Assembly (NCBI GenBank): GCA_963691655.1
Contig: OY829330.1
Span: forward strand, 20,425,224 to 20,489,223
From: Toxonevra muliebris
Taxonomy: Eukaryota > Arthropoda > Insecta > Diptera > Pallopteridae
Direction: 5' to 3'
Length of the DNA: 64,000 nt
Of this stretch, positions 52,524 through 63,333 are shown piece by piece; positions within the stretch are counted from its first letter, which is position 1; each line of letters starts with the position of its first letter. The notes beneath the pieces are model-generated. The model had not been told where the DNA came from, made no database searches, and was given only the letters and a program-made list of their open reading frames with translations. A program made the position numbers and the translations under genes.

Positions 52524-53954
52524 TTATTCAATAATCTCCCCAGCTAGTGATATCGGTTTCCAGCGCGGGAGTGATCTTTTCCTGGTAAATGGAACTATAG
52601 TGGTCTTTGCAGGGTTAATATTTAGCCCTACCGACCTGCACCATCTCCTAGTAATACCTAGCCCTCTTTGTATAATGTCACAGAGAGTTTCTTCAAATTT
52701 CCCTCTGGCTACGAGGACTATATCGTCCGCATACCCTTGACAGTCTATGCCCGCCTCTGAGAGTTTCATTAAAAGTTCGTCTACTACCAGGCTCCACATT
52801 AGAGGTGATAATACTCCTCCCTGTGGACATCCTCTGGTTGTGCTGACTGATATGGTACCTAGCCCTGTTTCCATCTCAGCTGTTCTAGAGGAGAGCATTT
52901 CTGACATCCATCTAGATGTTGTGTTATCTACTCCTCTTCGCCTTAGAGAGTTATTGACAGCCTCGTGTGAGGTGTTGTCGAAAGCTCCTTCTATATCCAG
53001 GAAAGCACATACTGCTACTTCTTTCACATCTAGTGCCCCTTGAATCTTCCCCGCTAAGTCATGCAGAGCTGTCTCGGTAGACCTGCCTGCTCTATATGCA
53101 TGCTGATTGGGGTGCAATGGATTTGTGTCTAAGACTTTACATCGTATAAAGTTGTCAACCACCTTTTCAAGTGTTTTCAACATAAACGATGTTAAGCTTA
53201 TAGGTCTGAAGGACTTAGGGTTGGTGGTATCTTTTTTGCCCACTTTTGGTGTAAATACCACCTTTGCCCTTCGCCAAGATGTTGGTATGTACCCAAAAGC
53301 GAGGCTACTTCTCCCTATATTAATAAGGAATGGCAATATTTCCTTTATGCCCTTCTGTAATAGAGCAGGAAATATGCCGTCAAGACCAGGTGATTTAAAT
53401 GGTTGAAAAGTGTTTAACGCCCATTCCAATCTAGGCGCAAAGCATATTTCTGCTGCTACCTTCCTGTCTACTCTGTTTATTCTTCTAGGCTGCTCCTCTG
53501 AATTCCTGCTATCTAACCCAACACTTCCAAGGAAGTGTGTTGCTAGAAGCAATTCTGCTCTTTCCTTTTCATTACAGGTGAAGCTGCCATCTGATTTCTT
53601 CAGCGCCATTCTCATGTTCTGCCCTGCTTTTGCAAAGGTTTTATATATCCTTGATGCAGCAGGTATAGATGAGATATTGTCGCAGAAGTTCCTAAAGCTA
53701 GTTCTTTTAGCCTTCCTAATTTCTTTATTATATTCTGTTAGTTTATCCCTATAAGCTTGCCGTTGTCCGCTCCGTTTTGCTCCATTATGGAGCCTACGTA
53801 CTTCGGTTCTAATGTCACTTAGGGTACTATTCCACCATATGTCGTCCTTTCCTAGACTTTCCGCTTTTTCCGGGCAGCTGCCCTCGAAAGCATCTAGTAT
53901 TGCTTCGTTAAGTTCATTTACGGAATATTCGAGCTCATGATGATTTTTTATCAC
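52524..53954 (-). pseudogene. LINE ORF2: reverse transcriptase
   Basis: 476 codons: [71 protein letters not shown] (catalytic D), [20 protein letters not shown] and GYADDIVLVARG (catalytic DD). All RT catalytic residues are present. It ends at an in-frame TAA (52524-52526) before the linker. The upstream endonuclease end (GSTNDNSRGEYLLEFI, VSKEDSLSDHKI) continues this frame to about 54300. Confidence 0.9.
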
Positions 53955-54247
53955 CTTGCACGATTTAATACCTTCTAAGTTACACTTAAGTACTTCTATG
54001 TATTCTGTACAGTTTGTTTTCCTGGGATTTCTAAAGGACGGTATTTCGGTACTTGTGCCCTCTAGGAGGAACTCTATGATTTTATGATCAGAGAGTGAGT
54101 CCTCTTTGGATACCCTCCAGTTCTTGACTAGTCCTACTATATTTGGACTGCATACTGTTATGTCTAATACTTCTTTCCTAACTCTAGTAACAAACGTAGG
54201 TTCATTCCCTACATTTAATATTTCTAGATTAGCGGATAAGATAAATT

Positions 54248-54688
54248 CTAAAAGGTACTCACCTCTGCTGTTGTCATTTGTGCTGCCCCATATGGTACTG
54301 TGAGCGTTCGCATCACTTCTGGCGGCGGTGGTGACGACTCCTCACCCGGAAAATATGCCGATGCCACTACTATGGCGCGTTTGCTGCCCTCGATGTTAAG
54401 GTGGGCTTGAATTGGAACTAAGTCCCGCGTCATGAATTCTGTAAGACAAACATAATTAATGTTGTTTCTAATTAGAATACAGGCCCTTGGATTATCCTGC
54501 CTGTTATCCCAAATTACCTTGCCGTTTTTACAGGCCATTCCTCTGATTGCACTTTGGTAGTGCCAGGGTTCTTGGATCAGTATCAGGCCCAGGTTAAATT
54601 TTGAAAATGTCCTTGCAATCAACGCCGAGGCGACTCTTGCGTGGTGAACGTTAACCTGGGCACATTTGATGCCTGTTCCACTACTCAT
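54248..54688 (-). pseudogene. LINE ORF2: endonuclease N-terminus
   Basis: Starts ATG at 54686-54688, five bases after the ORF1 stop: MSSGTGIKCAQVNVHHARVA, then LGLILIQEPWHY (catalytic E block) and RAIVVASAYFPGEE. Near 54300 homology passes to the RT frame by a frameshift. Confidence 0.82.
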
Positions 54689-54693
54689 AGAGC

Positions 54694-55540
54694 TTACTTA
54701 GCAGGGCTTTTGCCCCTACTACTGCCACTAAACAACATCCTTTCTTCCTCCTCATCTATGGGGCAGTCCATATTGAGGAGGGAGAGGTCGATACCCTCAA
54801 CTTCAGTCGCGGTCGAAGATGGGAGTACTATGCCTTCCATTTCGCTCGCGGCTGATGATGGTAAAGTTTCGACCTCCACCTCGACCACGGCTGAGTGCAC
54901 TCTTTCCGTTGCCTTCGGCTCGTCATTGCTGACTGCCTCTGGCTCGGGATTCGAGGTGTCCTCTACCGTGGCCCGTTTGTGCACCCCGTGCACCGTGACC
55001 TCACCAAACCGATAGTTGATGACGCCCCCTGAAGTACGGATGGCTTCAAACGACTGCTCATCCATACTTATCGTCAATAGCTGACCGTTTCCCTCCTCAC
55101 GAGCTTTCAATACTCTCCAGAGGGCAATACTTAAGCCCTCGTTTTGAGCATTGACTAGGGCCAGTATCCGTTCGGACGTCTGACCCAAGCTCCTGGGGAA
55201 GAGCACGGTCACCACGTGCGACTTGGGGACATCATCATCTGCACATGAAATAAGAGGGGGTCCATTCCAGGCCGTCAACACCGGGGCTACTCCTTTCAGC
55301 CATTCGGCAGACTGCACATCTTTGCAGTCGATGAGTAGATAACCCGGCCTGAAATGGATACCCTCAAACTTCAGTTTGTGTGCCCATCCCTTTGCCACCT
55401 CCTCTAGGATGGCGTCTTCTAGGGCCGAAAGCTGCTCGGTTGACAATGTCACCTTGGGGTATTCCTTTGGTAACACAGCCATCCTAACGGCCCGCAACCC
55501 CCGCGTACGTCTTGCCGCACACTGCTTTACCCGCAGATGA
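54694..55540 (-). pseudogene. LINE ORF1, C-terminal domain (DUF4780-like)
   Basis: From the frameshift near 55500, the frame reads VRMAVLPKEYPKVTLSTEQL, WAHKLKFEGIHFRPGYLLID, AVLTAWNGPPL-type blocks, HVVTVLFPRSLGQTSERILA, SIALWRVLKAREEGNGQLLT and GVINYRFGEVTV. This is the DUF4780-type fold of ORF1 in this LINE group. A long acidic, Ser/Glu-rich tail ends at the stop 54694-54696. Confidence 0.75.
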
Positions 55541-56341
55541 GCCTGCCGCCGCCATATCCGTCCTCGGTTTCTTCGCCTCCTGTTTTTGCGGTGGAGTGAT
55601 AACCGAGCTTCCCCTTTTCCTTTCGAGAGGTTCCTGGGAAGCGCATTCGGACGGCTTGGCTTTGTGCTCATCTGCCTTCTTCCTAGCCTCTGCGGGCTCA
55701 AGCCCCTGCTCCAGGTATCTAAGATACCACCTTGAACCTGCCCCACTAAGGCCTTTCCTTAGTGGGTCGTCCATACCACCTGGCTGCCCAATTGGTGGTA
55801 TCTTCGTCACACGCCGCTTATGCTCTCTTGGGTAACCTTTCCCAGTGGATGTCCCCGTAGCATTAGCAACTGGTGCGAATGCACTAGCAGCCTTTGCTAG
55901 AAAGACATCCCGAGCGCTTACAGAAGTCACACCGACCGATGCACTGGCCACTGAGACCTCTGTACGAGCTGTACTGGGTACGATGCCAGTCGCTTGTGCA
56001 GTTACCACGGTCGCTGGTGCTATTGCACTAGTTCCCGCGGCTACTACACCAGCGTAAGCCATTGTAGAGGACTCAGGTATCGGTGCTAATGCACTGACAG
56101 CTGGCACCCCTACCTTGGCTTTACTGGTCACCGTGCGGTTACCCTCAGAGCTTAATCTCCGCGTAGGTGCAGTCACTGCCTGACACCTTACTGGCCCTCT
56201 CGACCTGGGTGATCCCCTACTAGTGGAAGCTCGCAGATTTTCATCACGTAGCTCATGCTCCATTCGATCTGCGAGTTCCGTTGCGGTTAATCCCCGCTGG
56301 TTTAAATTTTTCTTCAATTTATTTTTTTTATTTGTGCTCAT
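55484..56341 (-). pseudogene. LINE ORF1, N-terminal region
   Basis: Starts ATG at 56339-56341: MSTNKKNKLKKNLNQRGLTA. An Ala/Val/Thr/Ser-rich low-complexity stretch (residues about 60-170) and then KIPPIGQPGGMDDPLRKGLS, YLEQGLEPAEARKKADEHK and a Lys/Arg-rich segment follow. Similar placement of a disordered region before the DUF4780-like domain occurs in the LINE at 24104. A frameshift near 55490-55540 separates it from the C-terminal domain. Confidence 0.75.
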
Positions 56342-58344
56342 TTTGTAATACGACTGCTAGCCTGCCTGAGCGGGCTTGGTAGTCAACTGTAAAAAGCGGG
56401 AAGGGGTTGGTCCACCATAGCATAGCCCGTCTGCCATGGTAAGGCCACACTTACTCCTTGAGGCGGCCGTGTATCAAGGAGGCTCCGTTCAAAGACAGCC
56501 TATTCTTAACACTAGTATCAGTCGCATACGGGTCCCACGTGCTGATTTCACTTAAGTACAAGTACTTGTGCAAAAACAGACGTAGGATCCATGCACACCA
56601 GTCTACTAGTGTTAATCCCCTGACTGCCAAACCAATAGGCACGGGTCGCATGACACCTTGGATTAGGGGAGTTTTTATTTAAGAGGGTTTGCTCCCTCCC
56701 GCCTGAACTATCTTAGCCAGTAGCATATCAGATATCTGATGTGCCCTGTAACCAGATCACAAGTTGCGCATCAGTCATCTGACAGGCAACTGTTGGAGGT
56801 GATAGTCCACACTTCCACCAGATCACTCAATTACGGCACACACCGCAATGCATGTTGGTCCCCTTAAGTGACTGGCAGCATGACAGCTTATTTGGTATTT
56901 AACAAAATAATTTATTTCTTCTTTCATATTATATGTTAAAACCTACAATATGCACCTTTTAGTTTCACATTTTCCATTTCTGACTTAAGGTACGCACACA
57001 CAGTTGCGAATCCGCAACGTAAAAAATTACAACAATGCAACCCATTATTTCATATGAGCGTGCACACACATCTGTGACTTTGACGCATCGTTTTTTTCGA
57101 ACATTCACAGTTCCCCTCTTTTGTCATCCCGAAAACTCAAACTACTACGTTTTCATAGCGACAAGTAACAAAATAAAGAAGAAGAGGAAGTGAAATGAAA
57201 AAAGTTAACAAATAAAACATATTCAGAAATGTTTGATATTATTTTGTATATTAATACTTTTATTCTAATATTTACTTATATTTAACTTAATAGTTAATTG
57301 AACAGGTAGAAATCTCAACTAAAAATCTCTTGTATGTGGCAGAAAGAAATGAAAATCAGCTGATGCGAATTCAATGCGAAGAAATCGCAACAGTGTGTGC
57401 TGTGGAGACGCATCGAAAATAGCTTTAAACGCAAAAATACGACAAATTGTTAAAAATTATTATTTAAAAAAAATCGAATGTAAAATACCATTTTCAAAGA
57501 ACTTTAGTTCAAATAAATTTTAACAGTGTTTTATTTTGCCTTTGGTTAATTTCTCGACTACCTTTTACTATCAAAAACTTGAACATGAGGAATCACTTAA
57601 GATAATGCATGATTGACTCTATTTATTAATTATTTGGTTAGTTTAAGCTAGCGAACTTCCAACTAAAACGTCACTAAAACTTCACCATCCTAGTTTTCTT
57701 CCCGAGGAACAATTCAACTACTAAATACATTTACTAGCCTAGTTTATCTTTGACGCAAACTAACCACTTCATCCAAATTACGGAAAAACCAGAATTTTAT
57801 CTGTGAAAATCAAAGTAGGGTAGGCGCGGGTTTGCCTCGAATTCGAAAAGGGGGCGGGGGGGCGTGGGATCAGAACAGTTGAGAACCTCTGCTCTAGAGC
57901 CTCTATTTTCTGAAATAATTTCTATATCAGTCAAATTTTTTATCATTTTCGTTTCTACTACCTTTGCATAACATTCTTCTCATGAAAATTTGCTATACGT
58001 ATGTAACCTAAGTGTAACCAGTTCCACGCTTTCTTGTAAATCGTTGAGATATCACATTCCCACAACAAAAATAATGAAACTTTTTGCGTAAATATTTTTG
58101 GATGCATATTCATGTACGTAGTTGATAAACATATAAAGTATTGGCATAAATTTTGTAAATATCAGAGAGTTTTGGTTTTACTTTCATCGTACAGAAAATA
58201 AAATTAAAAATTAGTAAAAATACGAATAAATTTTATTTTGTTTATTAATCGTTTGAACATGAAATGCTTTTATGTTATTTATACACTTTGTGTATTTGCA
58301 TGTTGTATATTTATTTTTGTATTTACTTTTTGTCGATAAAAAAC

Positions 58345-58890
58345 TAAATTGTGTATTAACGAACACAAGGCAGAAATGAAATTTCTTGTGAACTAAACGA
58401 AACACAAGCAAATGAAATTAAAAATTGGTTGTATATTAACGAACACAAGGCAGAAGTGAAACTTCTTGTGAACTAAACGGAACACAAGCGAATAAGAAGC
58501 AAATGAAATTTTTCAACCGCTAAATTTTTTACTTCATTGGCTTGTGTTTCGTTTAGTTCACGAACAACGAACTCTTTTTGTGTGCGACATCTTCATGTAA
58601 TTCCTCGGACATTTGAAATGTATAACTGTCATAAACTTTAAGATGGCGACGCTACATATTGTTCTTTCTGCCATAGGCGCGTGTGTGTGTGTGTAACTAA
58701 TATGTTATATTGAATTAAAACTATTTATGAATCATTTATTTTATAGTTTGCTCGTGAATTCAGTTACGGAATATTGATATTTAGTCCCTCCTGCACATTG
58801 CTCGACAAAATTATGTCGTATTGGAAACTTACGCGCGACGTCACATCTGGTTGGTTTTACTCTAGGACAAGATAAAAGAAGTTTCACTTC
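58345..58890 (-). repeat. Dispersed repeat 'X', copy 2
   Basis: Inverted counterpart of 253-745, ending GAAGTTTCACTTC at 58890. At its left it carries an extra duplication of GTATTAACGAACACAAGGCA (58352 and 58433), and inverted GTGAACTAAACG..ACACAAGC units. Inserted in repeat R copy B. Confidence 0.8.
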
Positions 58891-58934
58891 AAACAAATAA
58901 TTTGTATAAAAAAAAAACAAAAAAAAAGGGCATT

Positions 58935-59010
58935 TGGTGGGATTCGAACCTCAACTTCCACATTCACAACTTCAACTTCCCCTCTTAACAATTCATCTGC
59001 ACAACTATGA
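58935..59010 (-). repeat. tRNA-like segment, diverged copy in R copy B
   Basis: The minus strand gives GAGGTTCGAATCCCACC (B-box). The A-box side is more decayed than at 45882-45957. Followed by the same R sequence (ATGAAATAAAGTG and AGTAATAT). Confidence 0.5.
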
Positions 59011-59475
59011 AATAAAGTGTTGATCACTTAGTAATATTTAGTTACATATACTTCGCTCTCACGTACACACCGGACTCTATGTGCCAGAGCCCCGGTGACT
59101 TTTTTGTAGCAAATAATGAGATCTACAATCCTTTCATACATTATTTTAATGCATTTCTTATAGTTCCTAAGTTACGCCACTTCAATCATTTATTTTGAAT
59201 GGGAGGTGCCACAGTTGTTTTATTGAAATGAAATATAGCTAAAATTTTAAAATCGGGCCAGTAGTTCAAGAGATTACCTCAATAATAGATAGCATAGATA
59301 CGACTTTTGAAGGGATATTATAATAATGGTATTCATGTAAGCAGATAAGTTTATACAAAGCGCAAATGCATACTTTTATCATGCAACTTAACATGAATGC
59401 ACCTCGCTAGTGATTTTTGCACATTTAGTATAAAACTTTTTAAAGTAAACTATCAAAAAATCTTTATTTTTTAAA

Positions 59476-59990
59476 ATGCCAAGAACAAACGAAAAGCTAA
59501 AATTTATTAAACTTTGGGAAGAAAGTGCCTTGAGTGAGTTGCTCATATTAGAGTTGTTCCGAAAAATTATCGTAATTTATATGTATATTAAATGAAGTCA
59601 ATTTCAAACTGGAAGCTTATTGCAGATAGTCAACGTAAGAAAGAGGACGAAATCATTGAAGGTTTATATCTCGCCACAGCTGTTGCTAATCACTTAAGGT
59701 ATGGACTGCATTTATCCATAACTCCGTCCCAAAATCGCAAGGCTTCCTAATAGACGCTTTGCCAAATTTAGACGAGAACAGATTTCGACAATTTGCTCGT
59801 GTCAGCTGGACAAGTTTTCAAATTATATATGAACTCATAAAAACTGATGAAGGTTTTCAAGGACTGCGCTCCTGCAGGCAGTTTCCTGTACAAATGCAGC
59901 TTTTAATTGTACTTTACTGATTAGGTTTAAGTGGAGAAGGTACGTCAATCTCTAAAATTGGTACTGGTGATGGTTTTCTCACTTTTTTTG
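59476..59990 (+). pseudogene. PIF/Harbinger-like transposon protein remnant
   Basis: ATG at 59476 opens MPRTNEKLKFIKLWEESALS, loosely like the MADF/Myb-type proteins carried by PIF elements, then is broken. From about 59780 a frame reads DENRFRQFARVSWTSFQIIY, RSCRQFPVQMQLLIVLY, stop, LGLSGEGTSISKIGTGDG. This matches the N-terminal region of PIF/Harbinger transposases ('F...+R.S...F..+', 'Q+L+.L  LG  G G S  +I   +G'). The DDE core is not present. Frameshifts and stops throughout. Confidence 0.6.
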
Positions 59991-61184
59991 TTTAAAATCG
60001 GGATAAAAATAGGGAATATTGATTATAAATAAACAATTCTACTACCTGCGAGAGCCATTGGTGTATAAAATAACGTATTAGAATTTCAGCTTAATCGGTT
60101 TTATAGAATTTCTTCAAACGCCTGGGCCGATCCAAAAAGCGTTGTTTCGAGAAAAACGCTTTTAAAGTTTTAACAACACATACAGTTTAACCAACAGGCG
60201 CTCACACTATGTGCTAAAACTTCTTTAATATTTTGAGTTTTGGTCTAAAATTATTAATTAACAGTATACTCTTAATATATTGTACTTTCGAAATACATAA
60301 TAAAAAAAATTGATTTTTTGAAACTCGAACACCAGACTACATCCTTTAGTTTTTTTTTTTGTGATTGTATTTAGAAATGCTGTAAATTAAAACTTTAAAA
60401 GTACATGTATTTAAGTAATTTTCTTTTTAATAATAAAAAAAAATTTGTTTAACACTTTTATAAAGAAAAATTTAGCGTTTTTTTTTATTTTAGCGGATAT
60501 TGAAAAACAAAAGTTGGCCACACTGAACGCAATAATTTCAACAAAGCTTTTAGTCGATATCGTATTAGTATCAAACGTTGTTTCGGTTAGCTAAAAGAAC
60601 GCTTTAATAGTTTAAAAGAGCTAATAATCTGAATAAAAAAAAATCACCATGTTTCTGGTTCTTTGTTTGCGGAATATTGCATAATATTCTAATAATGCAG
60701 CAAGAACAAACATTTGAAGAAGTTTATTGTGGCATGCACATAAGTGAACATACGATTTTCTTTCAATTCGATTTTCTAAGAGGCTGCTCACACGGACGCA
60801 AGCATGACTGCCTGTCTGAAAGAGAGAATAGGTAGAAAGAAAAAGAAAGGTTGCGCCGAAAATTCAAAAATAAAAAAAATCAGTGCATTAATGAATGTTC
60901 TATGTTCATATTATTCCAATTTTGCCACTTTCCCTCATAATTTTTTAGAAATTGAATAGGCACCATGAACGCAAACAAACAAAGCGCTTCTAGTGCACAC
61001 ACAATCTTCATTTTCTTCCTATTTTTTTAATAAACTTATTTTATTTTCTTTAAAGATTTTATTATATTTTTTTTTAATTTTAAGCACACATTTAAGGCAC
61101 ATAATTAATATATCCTCTTTTGTTTCGGCGGCTATTATAAAAATTCTCGAATATTATATTTTAAACAATCCTATTATAATAAAA
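59991..61184. other. AT-rich DNA with a half-hairpin repeat
   Basis: 60779-60830 (AGAGGCTGCTC, CCTGTCTGAAAGAGAGA) matches the left arm and flank of the hairpin at 34447-34510. Nothing else is assignable; a 65-codon frame at 60993-61190 is low complexity. Confidence 0.5.
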
Positions 61185-61261
61185 CTGTAGGTCCAACTAT
61201 GTGGTATCACAATGGGCCGTTCAGGCCTAAGTGTGTCTCTCGACAGCCCCTCCAACCTAAC
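61185..61261 (+). mobile_element. Very short LINE 3' insertion with 14-bp TSD
   Basis: CTATTATAATAAAA is exactly duplicated at 61171-61184 and 61262-61275. The 77-bp insert carries TGTGGTATCACAATGGGCC and ends CTCCAACCTAACC, like the 3' end of the LINE at 24104 (minus strand: TGTGGTATCACAATGAGCC, then CTCCAACCTAACC). A strongly 5'-truncated retrotransposition event of that LINE family. Confidence 0.92.
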
Positions 61262-61275
61262 CTATTATAATAAAA

Positions 61276-61994
61276 TGTACATTTTTAATAATATTCTCTT
61301 CATATTATATACTGTGTCGTTCATTTGTACTGCGGGTATGGCTTAGCCGATATTTTATGGCCGACAGAAAGTAAAAGAAGGCGGCGGCGCGAATTTGACT
61401 GTGAACCACACAGCTCTGGCTCATAGTTATAGAATTTTTTATTAAAAAAATAAGATGTCAGCTGCAAAACAAGTTTCAATTGAATACACTATTTCGAATG
61501 TATGTATCTTATAACAGACACAGAGGAAGTGCTCTCAAGGCTGCAGTAAATTGTAGTAAGCTTTTAATTTCCTAACCGAATATTTTAAAAGATCGTCCAC
61601 ACTCCCTGAATTTGTTGCCTTAGCAGAAGAGACGGAGTCTGATTCTGTTGTTGATAGTGGTATGTTGTAATTTCATGAAGTTGTGGAAGAAATTTACATT
61701 TATTTAAATTGCAGTTATTTTTTCATTATTTTTCGCTTTTATGTAGTTATCAGTGTTTTTCAACTATTTTCTCACTTTTGCTTCTCAAAAATTTGACAGA
61801 AAATGGATCATGCCGTTTAGAAGACAAAACATGTTTAAAAACAACTGTTGGCAATTTAAAAGCAACAGTTTAAAATTTTCTGTATCTTCTGAACGTAACC
61901 ATTGTTGCTTCGCGAAAAAAAAGAAAAGTTGCTAGAAAGAAGTATGTCGGGTAATTTGAGCTGCAAGCGCAAAAGGTGTGGAAACTCATTAGAA
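61276..61994. other. Unassigned DNA ahead of the pogo-like gene
   Basis: Might include the N-terminal (CENP-B-type) DNA-binding part of the transposase pseudogene, but frames are too broken to show it. Confidence 0.35.
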
Positions 61995-63261
61995 ACTGTT
62001 ACCGTGTGGTTTAACCGAACGCGAGCTTGAAAAAGTAAAGCAATTGGCCATTAAGAAAAATTTCAGCCCCATCGCAGGTTGGCTATGTCGTCGGCAGAAA
62101 CGCGAGGGCATATCTTTGAAAAACTTCACGGAGAGTCCGCATCTTCTAATACGCAAACTGCAAACGATTTCTTTCCTACCTGATCTTATCAGAAACTACA
62201 GAGCCCAGTATGTTTACAACGCGGAGGAAAGCGGGCTTTACCAACTTCTACTCTTCGTGGCAGTGGCAAGTCAAAAGGCTTCAAGCTTTCAAAAGAGCGA
62301 CTGACGGTTTGCTTTTTCTGCAATGCATCTGGAGATTACAAAAATGTTTTCACTATCGAAAAGTTGAAAAATCCGCGTTGTTTTAAATAATAAAACACTA
62401 CCATTCAAATATTTTTCGCATAGGCAGTCTTGGATGACATAAGATATATGGACCTCAATACTGCATTCTTTCGACATTGAAATGAAAAATCAAAATAGGA
62501 AGGTCATTTCGTTCATCGACAATGCAGCTCCTCATAAACCAATGCATTTAGAAAATGTTAAAATTCAATATCGCCCTACAAACTCGACATCAATTCTACA
62601 ACCACTTGATCAAGACATTATTATCCATGCCTTTAAGGTATATTATCGCCAAAGCATAATACGAAAGCAGCTACTAGCCATTGAAAGAGAAAATTTCATC
62701 GATGATTTTAAAAACCAATGAACCTTTTGATGGCGTTGCATATGATCAATCGTGCTTGGTGATGGTAAAACCTGAAACCATCGTCAATTGCATTTTTCAA
62801 ATGCTCTATATGTACAAAATGTATGTGTTTTTGCAGTTTAAATTTGTGATTGAACTTTCTGAGGCACTGAATATCGAGCAAGAAGAAGACGATATCACAG
62901 AGGTCGTGACAGACGATGAATTTCTTCGCAATGAATTTGAAAATTTTGCTTACTTGAATGACAATTTTCCATGCTACTGAGAGTCCACCTATGATAATTT
63001 AATTGCAGAAGCACTTTTAGAGACAGAACCACTTATTTCTGAATCATCTGATGATGATTCAGAAATGAGAATTTCGGGAGACGATATACCAACGAAATAC
63101 GAAGTTTTTCAGTCTATTAGTATTCTTCGCAAAACGTTAATGCCCAAAAATAAATTTATAAAAGAAATAGAAGATATTGAACAATATTATTTCAACTTGA
63201 GCTCGATAAACAATATTCAGTCCAAAATAACTGATTTAAAAAAAAAAGTCTCTTTAAATTA
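61995..63261 (+). pseudogene. pogo/Tigger-like transposase, degraded
   Basis: Successive frames carry the parts in order: ERELEKVKQLAIKKNFSPIA and GWLCRRQKREGISLKNF (end of the CENP-B-type HTH). Next are VYNAEESGLYQ (first catalytic block, normally N-A-D-E-T/S-G-L), RLTVCFFCNASGDYK and LKNPRCFK. Then come VISFIDNAAPHKPMHLENVK (second catalytic D) and YRPTNSTSILQPLDQDIIIH (third). A C-terminal acidic region (62681-63261, with a stop at 62978-62980) completes it. At least three frameshifts/stops. The first catalytic D has become E. This belongs to the jerky/Tigger branch of Tc1/mariner-pogo; a domesticated host gene is excluded by the damage. Confidence 0.8.
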
Positions 63262-63333
63262 AAATATCAAATTAAGATTAAATACATACTTAAATATGCA
63301 CTTAAGTAGTTATGGTTACTTATAGTATGTACA

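Larger units (their letters stand above)
51009..56888 (-). mobile_element. LOA-like LINE, full-length layout, 12-bp TSD
   Basis: TATTTGGTATTT is duplicated at 50997-51008 and 56889-56900. On the minus strand it has a 5' region, ORF1 (56341-54694), ORF2 (54688-51104) with endonuclease, RT and RNase H, and a 3' tail of TACAA pentamers (complement of 51009-51036). It shares domain order and the 5' motif GAGGGTTTGCTCCCTCC with the LINE at 24104 but is a different subfamily with a different tail. Frameshifts and a stop make it inactive. Confidence 0.92.
50888..57891. mobile_element. hAT-type element split by a LINE
   Basis: Starts CAGTGGTTCTCAA and ends TTGAGAACCTCTG, inverted with one mismatch. 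Flanking octamers CACTAGAG (50880-50887) and CTCTAGAG (57892-57899) match at 7 of 8. Minus the LINE (51009-56888) it is about 1.1 kb with no transposase frame. The flank is repeat R, which continues on both sides. A further loosely inverted pair (GCACACACAGTTGCGA and the complement of GCACACACTGTTGCGA) at 57000-57405 hints at another small insert within it. Confidence 0.85.
47745..59300 (+). repeat. Repeat 'R', copy B, dispersed by insertions
   Basis: Segments matching copy A in order: 47745-47779, 48129-48155, 48524-48870, 50694-50887, 57892-58341 and 58898-59300. Intervening DNA is accounted for by 47780-48128, the hAT MITE (48156-48523), 48871-50693 (includes a 1.1 kb hAT), the hAT interval 50888-57891, and repeat X copy 2 (58345-58890). 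So about 1.6 kb has expanded to 11.5 kb. Confidence 0.8.
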
